Shown one piece after another: positions 49,803 through 59,608 of a DNA stretch of 64,000 bases. The position numbers and the translations under genes were made by a program. This stretch comes from Mycobacterium sp. Lineage in GTDB: Bacteria > Actinomycetota > Actinomycetes > Mycobacteriales > Mycobacteriaceae. The notes beneath the pieces were generated by a model. The model was not told the DNA's origin. It saw nothing but the letters and a program-made list of their open reading frames with translations, and did not search any database. Position 1 is the first letter of the stretch. Each line of letters opens with the position of its first letter. The stretch is from assembly GCA_003987775.1 (NCBI GenBank), contig RXJD01000019.1:44487-108486 (forward strand). The letters run 5' to 3'.

Positions 49803-50641
49803 GGCACGAACTCAACTTTCGACATCTTGTACTGTCCGTCCTCTTCGGTCACGGTCACGCGCAAGCGCCACGCGCGGGGCTCGTCCTTGGCCCCTGCGGA
49901 ATTGGTGACGCGGGAGGTCGCCGACACCAGCACCTGCGCGGTGCGCCCGTCCATGGATTCGATCGCTGCCGCGTTGACCGTGCCCTCGGTGACCACCTTG
50001 GACTGCTCGACCACCTTGGTGAAGTCGGCCGCGCGCTGCTGGAAGTCGTCGCGGAACTCGCCGGTGGAACTGTCGATGACGCGCTGGACGTCGTCTTTGG
50101 CCTTCTTGAAGTCCAGCGAGGTCATGTTGACGACGCCCTTCTTGGCACCGGCGATGAAAGCCGCCGCCTTCTGCTCCCGGTCGGTGGCCTGGTGGTGCTC
50201 CCACACGAAGTAGCCACTTAGGCCGCTGAATCCCAGGATCAGCAATACCGCGACCACCTTGGCGATCGTCGACAGTCCCGGGAACCGCACCGCGCCGCGC
50301 ATGCGTTCCCGCCGCGACGGCTTCGCCGCTGCCTCGGGTTCGGCCTCGCTGTAGTTCTCCGACTCGTCATAGCCTTCCGGCTCTTCGTATTCGTCGGCGT
50401 CTTCGTACTCGTCGGACTCGTCGTACTCGTCGTCGTCGTAGTCCTCGTACTCGTAGTCCTCTTCGTCTTCGTCGTCATCATCGGCAGCGGCAAGCGCTTC
50501 CCGGCGTAACCGGGCGGCGCGAGCCTTGGCGCGTGCCGCCGCGGCCAGCGCCTCGGCCTCGGCGGCCTCAGCCTCGGCCTCCGCGGCCAGCGCCAGCACG
50601 TCGGCCTTCGACGGCACCGCGTCGTCGTCTCTGTCAGCCAT
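49799..50641 (-). CDS. Mce-associated membrane protein (Rv1363c-like)
   Basis: A 280-residue protein. The N-terminus is an Ala/Glu-rich probable coiled coil (about 10-45), followed by a highly acidic Asp/Glu/Tyr stretch (about 50-105). One membrane segment is at about 125-147 ('[22 protein letters not shown]'), and the outer domain has '[67 protein letters not shown]'. I use the ATG at 50641; a GTG three codons earlier is possible. It forms a two-gene unit with the next protein. Operator site 9 lies 31 bases upstream, which would place this pair under the same control as the catabolic operons. Confidence 0.85.
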   Translation of the reverse strand: MADRDDDAVPSKADVLALAAEAEAEAAEAEALAAAARAKARAARLRREALAAADDDDEDEEDYEYEDYDDDEYDESDEYEDADEYEEPEGYDESENYSEAEPEAAAKPSRRERMRGAVRFPGLSTIAKVVAVLLILGFSGLSGYFVWEHHQATDREQKAAAFIAGAKKGVVNMTSLDFKKAKDDVQRVIDSSTGEFRDDFQQRAADFTKVVEQSKVVTEGTVNAAAIESMDGRTAQVLVSATSRVTNSAGAKDEPRAWRLRVTVTEEDGQYKMSKVEFVP

Positions 50642-50672
50642 TACGGCCACCGCTCGTCATTATCGACTGAAC

Positions 50673-50691
50673 TCCGGTATCTCTTACGGTA
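50673..50691. promoter_or_regulatory. Operator-like site 9 of 9
   Basis: TCCGGTATCTCTTACGGTA: TCCgGTA (one mismatch), 5 bases, TACgGTA. It lies between the Mce-associated pair (minus) and the ACAD pair (plus). Confidence 0.6.
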
Positions 50692-50825
50692 TCGCCCATT
50701 GGTAACATCGGAGTCGCCAGCGAACTCCGACGAGGACCGATCAGGCGGATGATTAATCACCCAATCTTTTCCCCCAGCTTCCTTCGCGACGGCGAAGGAA
50801 TGCCAAGGAATGTCCGGTCGGCATC

Positions 50826-51947
50826 ATGACCGCTGTCGACTCTCCCGAAAAGATACTCTTCACCACCACCAGCCAAGCCTTTCTGTCGAAAGAAGCGTCG
50901 CTGCGTCACGTCCGCGAACTGCACGCCGCGGGCGCATCGTGGGATCCGGCGTGGTGGCGGCGCGCCGCCGAGCTCGGCTGGACCGGGCTGCTGGTTCCCG
51001 AGGAATTGGGCGGCGGCAGTGTCTCCGGTGACGGGGTGGCGGACCTGGCCGGGGTCGCCGAGTTGCTGGGCAAGACGGTGGCCCCCGGACCGCTGTATCC
51101 GGTCAGCACCGTGCTCGCCGGACTGGTGGACTGCGCCGACCGGGACACCCACGCGGAATTGATCGATGCGCTGATCTCGGGGGAGACGGTGGCGTCGTGG
51201 GCGGTGTCGGAGCCGCGGCGGGGCTGGGCCCCGCAGCAGCCCATGGTGACCGCGACCGCGGTCGAATCCGGGTACCGCATTGACGGCACCAAAGACCGGG
51301 TGGAGGCCGGCGCGCAGAGCGCGGTGCTGTTGGTGGTGGCACGCTGCGCCGACGGGGTGCGCCAATTCCTGGTCCCGACGGACGCGCCGGGGGTACGGAT
51401 CACCCCTGTGCAGTCGGTCGACCTGGTCAAGCAGTACGCACGGGTGGAGTTCGACGGTGCGGTGGCGTCAGCGGTGGTCGGCACCGCCGCCGAGACGGCC
51501 GGGCTGATCGACCGGCAGAGTCAGATCGCGCAGGTGTTGCAGTGTGCCGAGTCAGTCGGCATCTTGCAGACCGTTTTCGATTTCACCGTCCAGTGGGCCC
51601 TGGACCGGCACAGCTTCGGCCGGCCCCTGGCGTCGTATCAGGCGCTCAAACACGGTTTCGCCGATATGAAGCTGTGGCTGGAGGCGTGCCGCGCGACCAC
51701 GGCGGCCGCGGTCGCCGATGTCGCGGCCCGGGCGCCGGACGCCGGCTTGTCGGCCAGCGTCGCCAAGTCCTATGTCGGCGAGGTCGGCGGGGAGATCGTG
51801 CAGCGGTGCGTGCAGATGCACGGCGGCATCGGGGTCACCTGGGAACACGACCTGCATCTGTATCTGCGGCGAATCACGTTGTACCGCTCCATGTTCGGCA
51901 CGCCCGAGGAGCATAATCTCCGGGTCTACCAGGCGGGTGTGAAATGA
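50826..51947 (+). CDS. Acyl-CoA dehydrogenase, small-subunit type (FadE-like)
   Basis: A 373-residue ACAD-like protein: 'GLLVPEELGGGSVSGDGVADLAGVAELLGKTVAPGP', a middle domain with weak FAD motifs, and 'QWALDRHSFGRPLASYQALKHGFADMKLWLEACRATTAAAV' and 'QMHGGIGVTWEHDLHLYLRRITLYRSMFGTPEEH' in the C-terminal domain. It is paired by ATGA overlap with a full-type ACAD, the layout of alpha2beta2 mycobacterial ACADs used for steroid-like side chains. The start ATG has no strong ribosome-binding site. Site 9 lies 134 bases upstream. Confidence 0.87.
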   Translation: MTAVDSPEKILFTTTSQAFLSKEASLRHVRELHAAGASWDPAWWRRAAELGWTGLLVPEELGGGSVSGDGVADLAGVAELLGKTVAPGPLYPVSTVLAGLVDCADRDTHAELIDALISGETVASWAVSEPRRGWAPQQPMVTATAVESGYRIDGTKDRVEAGAQSAVLLVVARCADGVRQFLVPTDAPGVRITPVQSVDLVKQYARVEFDGAVASAVVGTAAETAGLIDRQSQIAQVLQCAESVGILQTVFDFTVQWALDRHSFGRPLASYQALKHGFADMKLWLEACRATTAAAVADVAARAPDAGLSASVAKSYVGEVGGEIVQRCVQMHGGIGVTWEHDLHLYLRRITLYRSMFGTPEEHNLRVYQAGVK

Positions 51948-53179
51948 GTTCCACCGAGACCGTCGCCGAGTTCGCCGCCCGTGCGCGGTCCTGGCTGGCC
52001 AAGAACATGCCCCGCATCGACCCCGAGTCCCCACCGGCCGTGCCGCGGGATGCCGAACAGTCCTGGCAGCGGGCGCGCGAACTGCAAAAGCGGCTCTACG
52101 AAGGCGGATTCGCGGGCATCTGCTTTCCGCGGGAGTACGGCGGCCTCGGGCTGGACTACGAGTACCAGCGGGCTTTCGACGTCGAGTCGCTCAATTACGA
52201 GATGCCGCTGATCCTCAACGTGCCGACGTTCACCATCTGCTGCGCCACCCTGCTGGACACCGGTAGTGAGGAGCAGAAGAAGCAGCACATCGCCGCGGCG
52301 CTGCGCGGTGACGAGGTGCTGGTGCAGCTGCTTTCCGAACCCAGCGGCGGCTCGGATCTGGCCGGGGTGATCACGCGTGCCGAACGCCACGGCGACCGCT
52401 GGGTGATCAACGGCGCCAAGACCTGGAGCACCAGCGCCTTCGCCGCCGACTACGGTCTGTGCCTGGCCCGCACCGATTGGGACGTGCCCAAGCACGACGG
52501 GCTGACCATGTTCCTGGTGCCGATCAACCACCCCGGCATCACGTTGCGGCGCATCACGCAGGTCAGTGGCGGCGCCGAGTTCTGCGAGGAATTCCTCGAC
52601 GGGGTGGACGTCGGCGACGACGCCGTGGTCGGTGAGGTGAATAAGGGCTGGGCGGTCGCGTCACGGCAGCTCTATCACGAACGGCGCGCCGTCGGGCAGG
52701 GCTCGGAGTTCGCCAGCGGCTCGGGCAGCGAGGGCGGGCACACGACACCGGTGGACTATGCCGATCTGTTGGCACGCACCGGTCAGTCCGACAGCGAGCG
52801 TGCGCAGGAGATGGCCGGGCGCGCGCTGGTGCATCGGGCGGTCGCCGAGCAACTGATCAGCCACGTCTACCGCAGTGTCCGCGACGGCTCACTGCCGCCG
52901 GCCGGCGGAACATTGATCAGGCTTTTCCACGCCGAGACGGTGATGCTGGAGATGGACACCGCTCTGGCGCTCGCCGGTGCCGCCGGTGTGGTGGGGGAGG
53001 TGGGCGAAGGGCTGCAATCGGGGCTTCGGTACCTCTCGCGCCAGTCGGTGGCCATCGGTGGTGGCACCACGGAGATGGCGCGCAACGTCATCGGCGAGCG
53101 GGTGCTGAACTTCCCGCGGGAATTCGCCGCGGATCGCGGGGTGCCGTTCAATCAGGTGCGGCACGGCAGGACGCGGTAG
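51944..53179 (+). CDS. Acyl-CoA dehydrogenase, partner subunit (FadE-like)
   Basis: A 411-residue ACAD: 'CFPREYGGLGLDYEYQRAFDVES', the substrate/FAD region 'QLLSEPSGGSDLAGVITRAERHGDRWVINGAKTWSTSAFAADYGLCLART', and the C-terminal 'LSRQSVAIGGGTTEMARNVIGERVLNFPRE'. The GGGTTE stretch is where the catalytic Glu of many ACADs lies. With the 373-residue neighbour it makes a second probable heterotetrameric dehydrogenase in the window. It converges with the Rv1364c-like gene 8 bases away. It likely dehydrogenates a bulky acyl-CoA. Confidence 0.9.
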   Translation: MSSTETVAEFAARARSWLAKNMPRIDPESPPAVPRDAEQSWQRARELQKRLYEGGFAGICFPREYGGLGLDYEYQRAFDVESLNYEMPLILNVPTFTICCATLLDTGSEEQKKQHIAAALRGDEVLVQLLSEPSGGSDLAGVITRAERHGDRWVINGAKTWSTSAFAADYGLCLARTDWDVPKHDGLTMFLVPINHPGITLRRITQVSGGAEFCEEFLDGVDVGDDAVVGEVNKGWAVASRQLYHERRAVGQGSEFASGSGSEGGHTTPVDYADLLARTGQSDSERAQEMAGRALVHRAVAEQLISHVYRSVRDGSLPPAGGTLIRLFHAETVMLEMDTALALAGAAGVVGEVGEGLQSGLRYLSRQSVAIGGGTTEMARNVIGERVLNFPREFAADRGVPFNQVRHGRTR

Positions 53180-53187
53180 CCGCCGGC

Positions 53188-55185
<1,998 letters not shown>

Positions 55186-55292
55186 CTAGTCGGGTGCGCT
55201 GACGACAGCGTCAAGCAACAACAACCAGACTAGCAATGCGCAGGACATCCACCACGCACCAAAATTTTTGAGCAGCGGGCGTGCCGCTCAAG

Positions 55293-55718
55293 CTAAGCCG
55301 CGGCGAGCGCCGATTCGGTCGTGGGGTGAACGGGCAACACGTGGCCGAAGGCGCAGGCTTCCACGATGCGGGCAATGCCGGGGTTGCTACTGACCAGCCG
55401 CAATGTGACACCGCGTCGGCGGCACCGCTCGGCTTCGTCGGCGAGCACGGCGAACGCGCAGGCGCCCATGAAGTCCAGGCCCGCGACATCCACGATCAGC
55501 GGTCCGGGCCGGACGGCAACCGCGGACGCTTCCGACAGCAGTCCCCGCCAGGTGTGCTCGTTGGCGGCGTCGACTTCGCCGCCGGCGCGGATGACCACGG
55601 CCGAGCCGCTGCGCACCGTGGTGGCCCGCAGCGTGCTGTCCGGTTCACCCAGCTCCAGCGACAACCGGTCGCTCAACGGCACCGGAATGGAGAAAGAGTC
55701 GGATGGACCCAGGTTCAT
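55293..55718 (-). CDS. rsfA: Anti-anti-sigma factor RsfA (STAS domain)
   Basis: A 141-residue STAS protein: 'AVVIRAGGEVDAANEHTWRGLLSEASAV', 'PLIVDVAGLDFMGACAFAVLADEAERCRRRGVTLRLVSSNPGIARIVEACAFGHVLPVH'. The usual phospho-Ser site is replaced (GACAF), and cysteines lie at 87, 99 and 122. M. tuberculosis RsfA (Rv1365c) is controlled by a cysteine pair rather than by phosphorylation and antagonises the anti-SigF factor; the spacing of Cys87 and Cys122 is close to that pair. Its position next to the Rv1364c-like gene supports the name. The role is control of SigF by redox state. Confidence 0.85.
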   Translation of the reverse strand: MNLGPSDSFSIPVPLSDRLSLELGEPDSTLRATTVRSGSAVVIRAGGEVDAANEHTWRGLLSEASAVAVRPGPLIVDVAGLDFMGACAFAVLADEAERCRRRGVTLRLVSSNPGIARIVEACAFGHVLPVHPTTESALAAA

Positions 55719-55889
55719 CGTGCACCCCCATTGAGGGCCGCGCGGAAAAATCCCCCCGATGGAATGTCCACTGCGCGCCCGTAAGACGAACTGATGCCTT
55801 GTGTATAGCAGAAACTGTTGCCCGATTAGGGCGAATGGCGAGATCGGTAGCAGCCCGATAGACCCGGCTGTCTACCGACCCGCGGGCAG

Positions 55890-57095
55890 TCAGGCGGAGA
55901 CCGGTTTTTTGGCCGGGGCCGACACCTTCATCAGCTTCATCAGGTTGCCGCCCATGATCTTGGCGACGTCGGCCTCGTCGAAATCGGTGAGCTCGTCGAC
56001 GAAGGAGATGGGGTCCTTGAGGCCTTCGGGGTGCGGCCAGTCCGAGCCGAACAACACCCGGTCGGTACCCACCATCTTTACGATCTCGGTGAACCTGTCC
56101 TCCCAGAACGGAGTGATGTACACGCAGCGCTTGAAGGCTTCGACCGGGTCTTCGCTGAACGACTGCGGCATCTTCTTGTAGACGCCCTTGAGGCCTTTGA
56201 ACAGGTCCGGCACCCAGTCGGCGCCGTTCTCGATGGACAGGATCCGCAGCTCCGGGTTGCGGGACAACGCACCGTGGCACACCAGAGCGCCCATCGCATC
56301 CAGGATGGGCCGGTGGCCCATGGCGAAACTGCGGAAGGCGGTGGGCTTGAACGGCAGGAACTCGTCGCCGGGCTCCCACACGTTCGCGAACTCGGAGTAA
56401 CCGCTGTCCGAGGCGTGCATCGAGACCGGGATCTCGGCCTTGATGCAGGCCTGCCAGAACGGGTCGAATTCCTCGAGGCCGAACGACCGGCTGCCTTTGT
56501 AGCCGGGCACCGGGGCCGGCCGGACCAGCACGGTGCGGGCGCCGCGATCCAGGCACCACTGCAGTTCTTCCAGAGCGCGGTCGACGATGGGCAGGGTGAT
56601 CACCGGGGTGGCGAAGATGCGGTCCTGGTAGTTGAACGACCACTGCTCATACATCCACTGGTTGAGCGCGTGGATGACATCGTGGGTCATCTCCGGGTCG
56701 TCCTTCATCCGCTCCTCGACCAGGCTGGCCAGGGTCGGGAACATCAGCGCGTAGTCGATGCCGAGCTCGTCCATGACCTCCAGTCGCGCACCCGGTTCCC
56801 GGAAGGCGGGAATCGCCTTCATCGGCTCGCCGAGTATCTCGCGGTAGCTCTTACCCTGCGCGCCGTTGCGGAAGTAGTCCTCCTGCGCGCCCGGGCGGGC
56901 CACTACCTCGAACGTCGGATTGGGGATGTACTCACTGATGTGGCCACGCACCACGATCTTGGTGCGGCCGCGTACCTGCACGTAGTCGATGACGCGCTTG
57001 CGGTTCTCCGGCAGGAACTTGGTCAGCGCCTCCTGCGGCTCGTACATGTGGTTGTCAGCGTCGAAGACGGGGAAGGGAAGTTCGCGGGACGGCAT
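55890..57095 (-). CDS. Amidohydrolase family protein (amidohydrolase_2)
   Basis: A 401-residue metal-dependent hydrolase or decarboxylase. It has 'VFDADNHMYEPQEALTKFLPENRKRVIDYVQVRG', 'TVLVRPAPVPGYKGSRSFG', a metal-ligand His in 'IPVSMHASDSGY', 'CHGALSRNPELRILSIENGADWV' and the Asp motif FGSDWPHPEG. Same length and plan as the protein at 19128-20333, so it is a paralogue. The ATG has an AGGAG site. A perfect 19-bp palindrome 33 bases upstream, and the TetR-hotdog gene next to it, point to its own ligand-responsive control. Substrate unknown. Confidence 0.87.
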   Translation of the reverse strand: MPSRELPFPVFDADNHMYEPQEALTKFLPENRKRVIDYVQVRGRTKIVVRGHISEYIPNPTFEVVARPGAQEDYFRNGAQGKSYREILGEPMKAIPAFREPGARLEVMDELGIDYALMFPTLASLVEERMKDDPEMTHDVIHALNQWMYEQWSFNYQDRIFATPVITLPIVDRALEELQWCLDRGARTVLVRPAPVPGYKGSRSFGLEEFDPFWQACIKAEIPVSMHASDSGYSEFANVWEPGDEFLPFKPTAFRSFAMGHRPILDAMGALVCHGALSRNPELRILSIENGADWVPDLFKGLKGVYKKMPQSFSEDPVEAFKRCVYITPFWEDRFTEIVKMVGTDRVLFGSDWPHPEGLKDPISFVDELTDFDEADVAKIMGGNLMKLMKVSAPAKKPVSA

Positions 57096-57128
57096 GGCGA
57101 TCTCCTGTAGAAGTCTTGATCTCTCTGG

Positions 57129-57147
57129 GTGGTAATGACGTTACCAC
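57129..57147. promoter_or_regulatory. Palindromic operator for the amidohydrolase gene
   Basis: GTGGTAATGACGTTACCAC: perfect 7-bp arms with 5 central bases. It lies between the TetR-hotdog stop and the amidohydrolase start, 34 bases before the ATG. A diverged copy precedes the TetR-hotdog gene itself, so both are probably bound by that regulator. Confidence 0.7.
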
Positions 57148-57172
57148 TTTTCGCGAGGGATGATGCTGGGGG

Positions 57173-58204
57173 TCAGCTTTGGGTGGAGCCGCCGGCCGGG
57201 TCCGGACTGCCCACGATGGCGAAATTCACTGTCGCCGTAGCCGCCAGCTCGCTGTCGCTGTCGCCGTAGATGTCGATCTGCATGACCAGCGACCGGCGGC
57301 CGGCCCGCAGCACTTTCGGGACTGCCAGGGCCGAGCCCTGCCTGATCGGCCGCAGATAGCGGATGACGAGATCGGAGGTCGTCATCGCGGTGCCCGGTTG
57401 CAGGTACTGCAGACCGAGCTGACCGCCCGCCACGTCGGCCAGGGTGGCGATCAGGCCGCCCTGTAACGCACCCGAAGTGTTCACCACCTGAGGGCTGACC
57501 GGCATGGTCATCGCGAAGCCGTCGTCATGAAAACTGGCCGGGCGCAGGCCAATCTGGGCGAACAGTTCGGCCAGGGTGGGATCTGGCGTCTCGTCACCCG
57601 TCTCGCGGATGCCGAGCGCGCGGCTGCAGAAGTCGTACAGTTGGCCGGAATCGATCGGCGTCCCGTTCAATTCGGTTCCGAGCCAATGCAATCGAAGCGC
57701 GCCGACCATGGTCTGCATGACGATCGCGGCGGCGGCGCCGACGTCCAGGCCCGGGTTGAAGACGCCCTCGGTGATGCCCTGGCCGATGATGTCGCGCATC
57801 AGGCGGTGCAGGGGCGAGAGGACCCTGGCGTATTCGCGGGGCCGGGTCTCGGCCAGGTTCTGGTTGTACAGGCTCAGCGCCCGGTTCAAGCTGTCCTGCG
57901 TCGTCGACTCCGGTTGGGCGCCGACGCGGTCGATGATCAGCTTCAGCGCCGCGGTGCTGTCCAGGCCCGCGGTCTCGGCACGCCAGGTCTGCGCCGCCTG
58001 GGCCATCGTCCGCTCGAAGAGCGCCAGCAGCAGTTCGTCCTTGCTGGAGAAGTGTTGGTAGAAGGCGCGCAGCGACGTCTTGGAGCGGGCGACGACTTCC
58101 TGCACGGTGAAATCGGTGCGCCCGGTCTCGCCGAGGATTTCGACCGCGGTCTTGATGAAGCGGTCGGCGCGGGTGACTTCGGCTTCGTCGACGGGTCCGG
58201 TCAT
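57173..58204 (-). CDS. TetR regulator fused to a hotdog (PaaI-type thioesterase) domain
   Basis: A 343-residue fusion. The N-terminal HTH is at about residues 12-60 ('FIKTAVEILGETGRTDFTVQEVVARSKTSLRAFYQHFSSKDELLLALFERTM'), with a TetR helical core to about 200. After 'PDPTLAELFAQIGLRPASFHDDG', residues about 225-335 form a hotdog domain: 'VSPQVVNTSGALQGGLIATLADVAGGQLGLQYLQPGTAMTTSDLVIRYLRPIRQGSALAVPKVLRAGRRSLVMQIDIY'. The GALQGG stretch holds the place of HGG. The fused domain may sense or hydrolyse an acyl-CoA ligand. It neighbours an amidohydrolase gene and two similar palindromes, so it probably controls that gene and itself. Confidence 0.88.
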   Translation of the reverse strand: MTGPVDEAEVTRADRFIKTAVEILGETGRTDFTVQEVVARSKTSLRAFYQHFSSKDELLLALFERTMAQAAQTWRAETAGLDSTAALKLIIDRVGAQPESTTQDSLNRALSLYNQNLAETRPREYARVLSPLHRLMRDIIGQGITEGVFNPGLDVGAAAAIVMQTMVGALRLHWLGTELNGTPIDSGQLYDFCSRALGIRETGDETPDPTLAELFAQIGLRPASFHDDGFAMTMPVSPQVVNTSGALQGGLIATLADVAGGQLGLQYLQPGTAMTTSDLVIRYLRPIRQGSALAVPKVLRAGRRSLVMQIDIYGDSDSELAATATVNFAIVGSPDPAGGSTQS

Positions 58205-58239
58205 CGGTGGTCTCCTCTTCGGGCAACGTGGCGCACGCT

Positions 58240-58258
58240 GTGAGAATGAGGTTACCGT
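58240..58258. promoter_or_regulatory. Diverged palindromic site upstream of the TetR-hotdog gene
   Basis: GTGAGAATGAGGTTACCGT matches the 57129 palindrome at both half-sites (GTGnnAATGA...GTTACC). It lies 36 bases before the TetR-hotdog start and 26 before the divergent GTG at 58284. Probably autoregulatory. Confidence 0.5.
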
Positions 58259-58283
58259 GCGGCGGTTCGATTAGGGTCGAGCC

Positions 58284-59099
58284 GTGAACGTCGGCACCGC
58301 TGGTGGGGGAGCGGTCGATCATCGTCGCCTGGTGGAGCAGGCGGTTGCCTTGGTGCTCGGCGAAGCACCGCCGGGCTGGACGCGCCTGAATATCGCGTTC
58401 GACGCGGCGTCATCGGAGGTGACGGCAGTTGCGGATGGAGGGGCGGACGGGGGGGCGGTGCCGCTGGCGGTGCCATCCCAGGCGGTCGAAGCGCTAAGTG
58501 AATACCACCGCGAGGCTGTTTCCAGTGGGTCGTTGTGGCGGCGCCTGTCGATCGACTGCGGGTCAGACGGAACGCTGTCGATGCGCAAAGATGCGGCCAC
58601 GCCGGGTGTTTCGCGCAGGTGGCCGCAGCGCGTGCTGGCGGCGATCACGCTGGCGTGCCTGGTGGCTGCCGCCGTGGTGTTCGCCGTTGGTTGGCGGCGG
58701 TCAGAGCCACCGCGCATCGGCGTGCTCGCCGTGCCGCCCCCGCCGCGTGCCAAGGCGGCGTTCGCGGTGCTCGAGCAGTGGTATGCCGCCGAAGACCAGG
58801 GCGACGCCGCACTGATGCGTCAATTGGCATGCGCTCATCCCACGCAGTCGCTCGTCGACTGGATCAACACGATCGCGTATTACGGGCAGGACCAGGGCCT
58901 GATCTTTCCCGATGCGTTGACCCAATTCCGAGACAACGGTTCGACTGTCTGGGTGAAAGTGGCGGTGCGGATCAGGCCGATCGACGACCGGATGAAGCGC
59001 GAAGTCGAGGAGGCGCAGACCCGCGGCGGCTTCTTCTTCGAGACCGTGACCCTCGCCGACGAAGGCGGCGCGCTCAAGGTGTGCGATGGACAGCGCTGA
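58284..59099 (+). CDS. Unknown single-pass membrane protein
   Basis: A 271-residue protein with a GTG start. The N-terminal cytosolic domain (about 1-105) has 'RRLVEQAVALVLGEAPPGWTRLNIAFDAASSEVTAVADGG' and 'PSQAVEALSEYHREAVSSGSLWRRLSIDCGSDGTLSM', a pattern that reminds me of YezG/DUF600-like immunity domains, but I would not assign it. One membrane segment follows at about 117-138, then an outer domain with 'AFAVLEQWYAAEDQGDAALMRQLACAHPTQSLVDWINTIAYYG' of NTF2-like type. It overlaps the next gene by 14 bases. Function unknown; it is first of three probable envelope proteins on the plus strand. Confidence 0.72.
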   Translation: MNVGTAGGGAVDHRRLVEQAVALVLGEAPPGWTRLNIAFDAASSEVTAVADGGADGGAVPLAVPSQAVEALSEYHREAVSSGSLWRRLSIDCGSDGTLSMRKDAATPGVSRRWPQRVLAAITLACLVAAAVVFAVGWRRSEPPRIGVLAVPPPPRAKAAFAVLEQWYAAEDQGDAALMRQLACAHPTQSLVDWINTIAYYGQDQGLIFPDALTQFRDNGSTVWVKVAVRIRPIDDRMKREVEEAQTRGGFFFETVTLADEGGALKVCDGQR

Positions 59100-59574
59100 A
59101 TCGGATAGGTCCCGGCACCGGGCGCGAATCATGTTGTGGCTCTGCTCTTTCGCGGCCGCATCCTCGATCGCGCTGTTGGTGGTCGCGGTCGTCGGTCGAG
59201 ACCCTGGCGACGACGGGCCGACGTTGCGGCCTAGAGAGGTCGGCGACTCGATGAGTCAAGCGCAGGCTTACGAGGCTGCCGATTCCACGGTGCGGGCGTG
59301 GGTACGCGAACGCAATGCACGAAACCTGGCGAACCTCGAGGCGCTGACCTGTCTGGACAACGAGGGCACCGTGACTGCCGAGGTCGATGCGGTCCGGAAG
59401 AAGAAGCCGGTCGGCAAGCCGATGCATGTGGTCTCCACTGGGGCGCTCGGCCGCCACGATTCGCTGTGGACCTTGAGCACGCACTTCGACAACGACGTCA
59501 GCGTTCAGTTCGTGTTGGGGGTGCGCGGCGGCCAGTTGCAGGTCTGCCGGATCGCTTCGGCCCCGGTGCCGTGA
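59086..59574 (+). CDS. Unknown membrane-anchored or secreted protein
   Basis: A 162-residue protein. It has a membrane or signal segment at about residues 16-37 ('MLWLCSFAAASSIALLVVAVVG') and an outer domain: 'SQAQAYEAADSTVRAWVRERNARNLANLEALTCLDNEGTVTAEVDAVRKKK', then 'FDNDVSVQFVLGVRGGQLQVCRIA', probably an NTF2-like/DUF4878-type fold. Two cysteines in the outer domain may pair. The outer domain is similar in style to that of the upstream gene, which may mean a duplication. No known function. Confidence 0.7.
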   Translation: MDSAESDRSRHRARIMLWLCSFAAASSIALLVVAVVGRDPGDDGPTLRPREVGDSMSQAQAYEAADSTVRAWVRERNARNLANLEALTCLDNEGTVTAEVDAVRKKKPVGKPMHVVSTGALGRHDSLWTLSTHFDNDVSVQFVLGVRGGQLQVCRIASAPVP

Positions 59575-59608
59575 CTAGCGTGATTGGCGTGATGCTTTCG
59601 AAGGAAGG

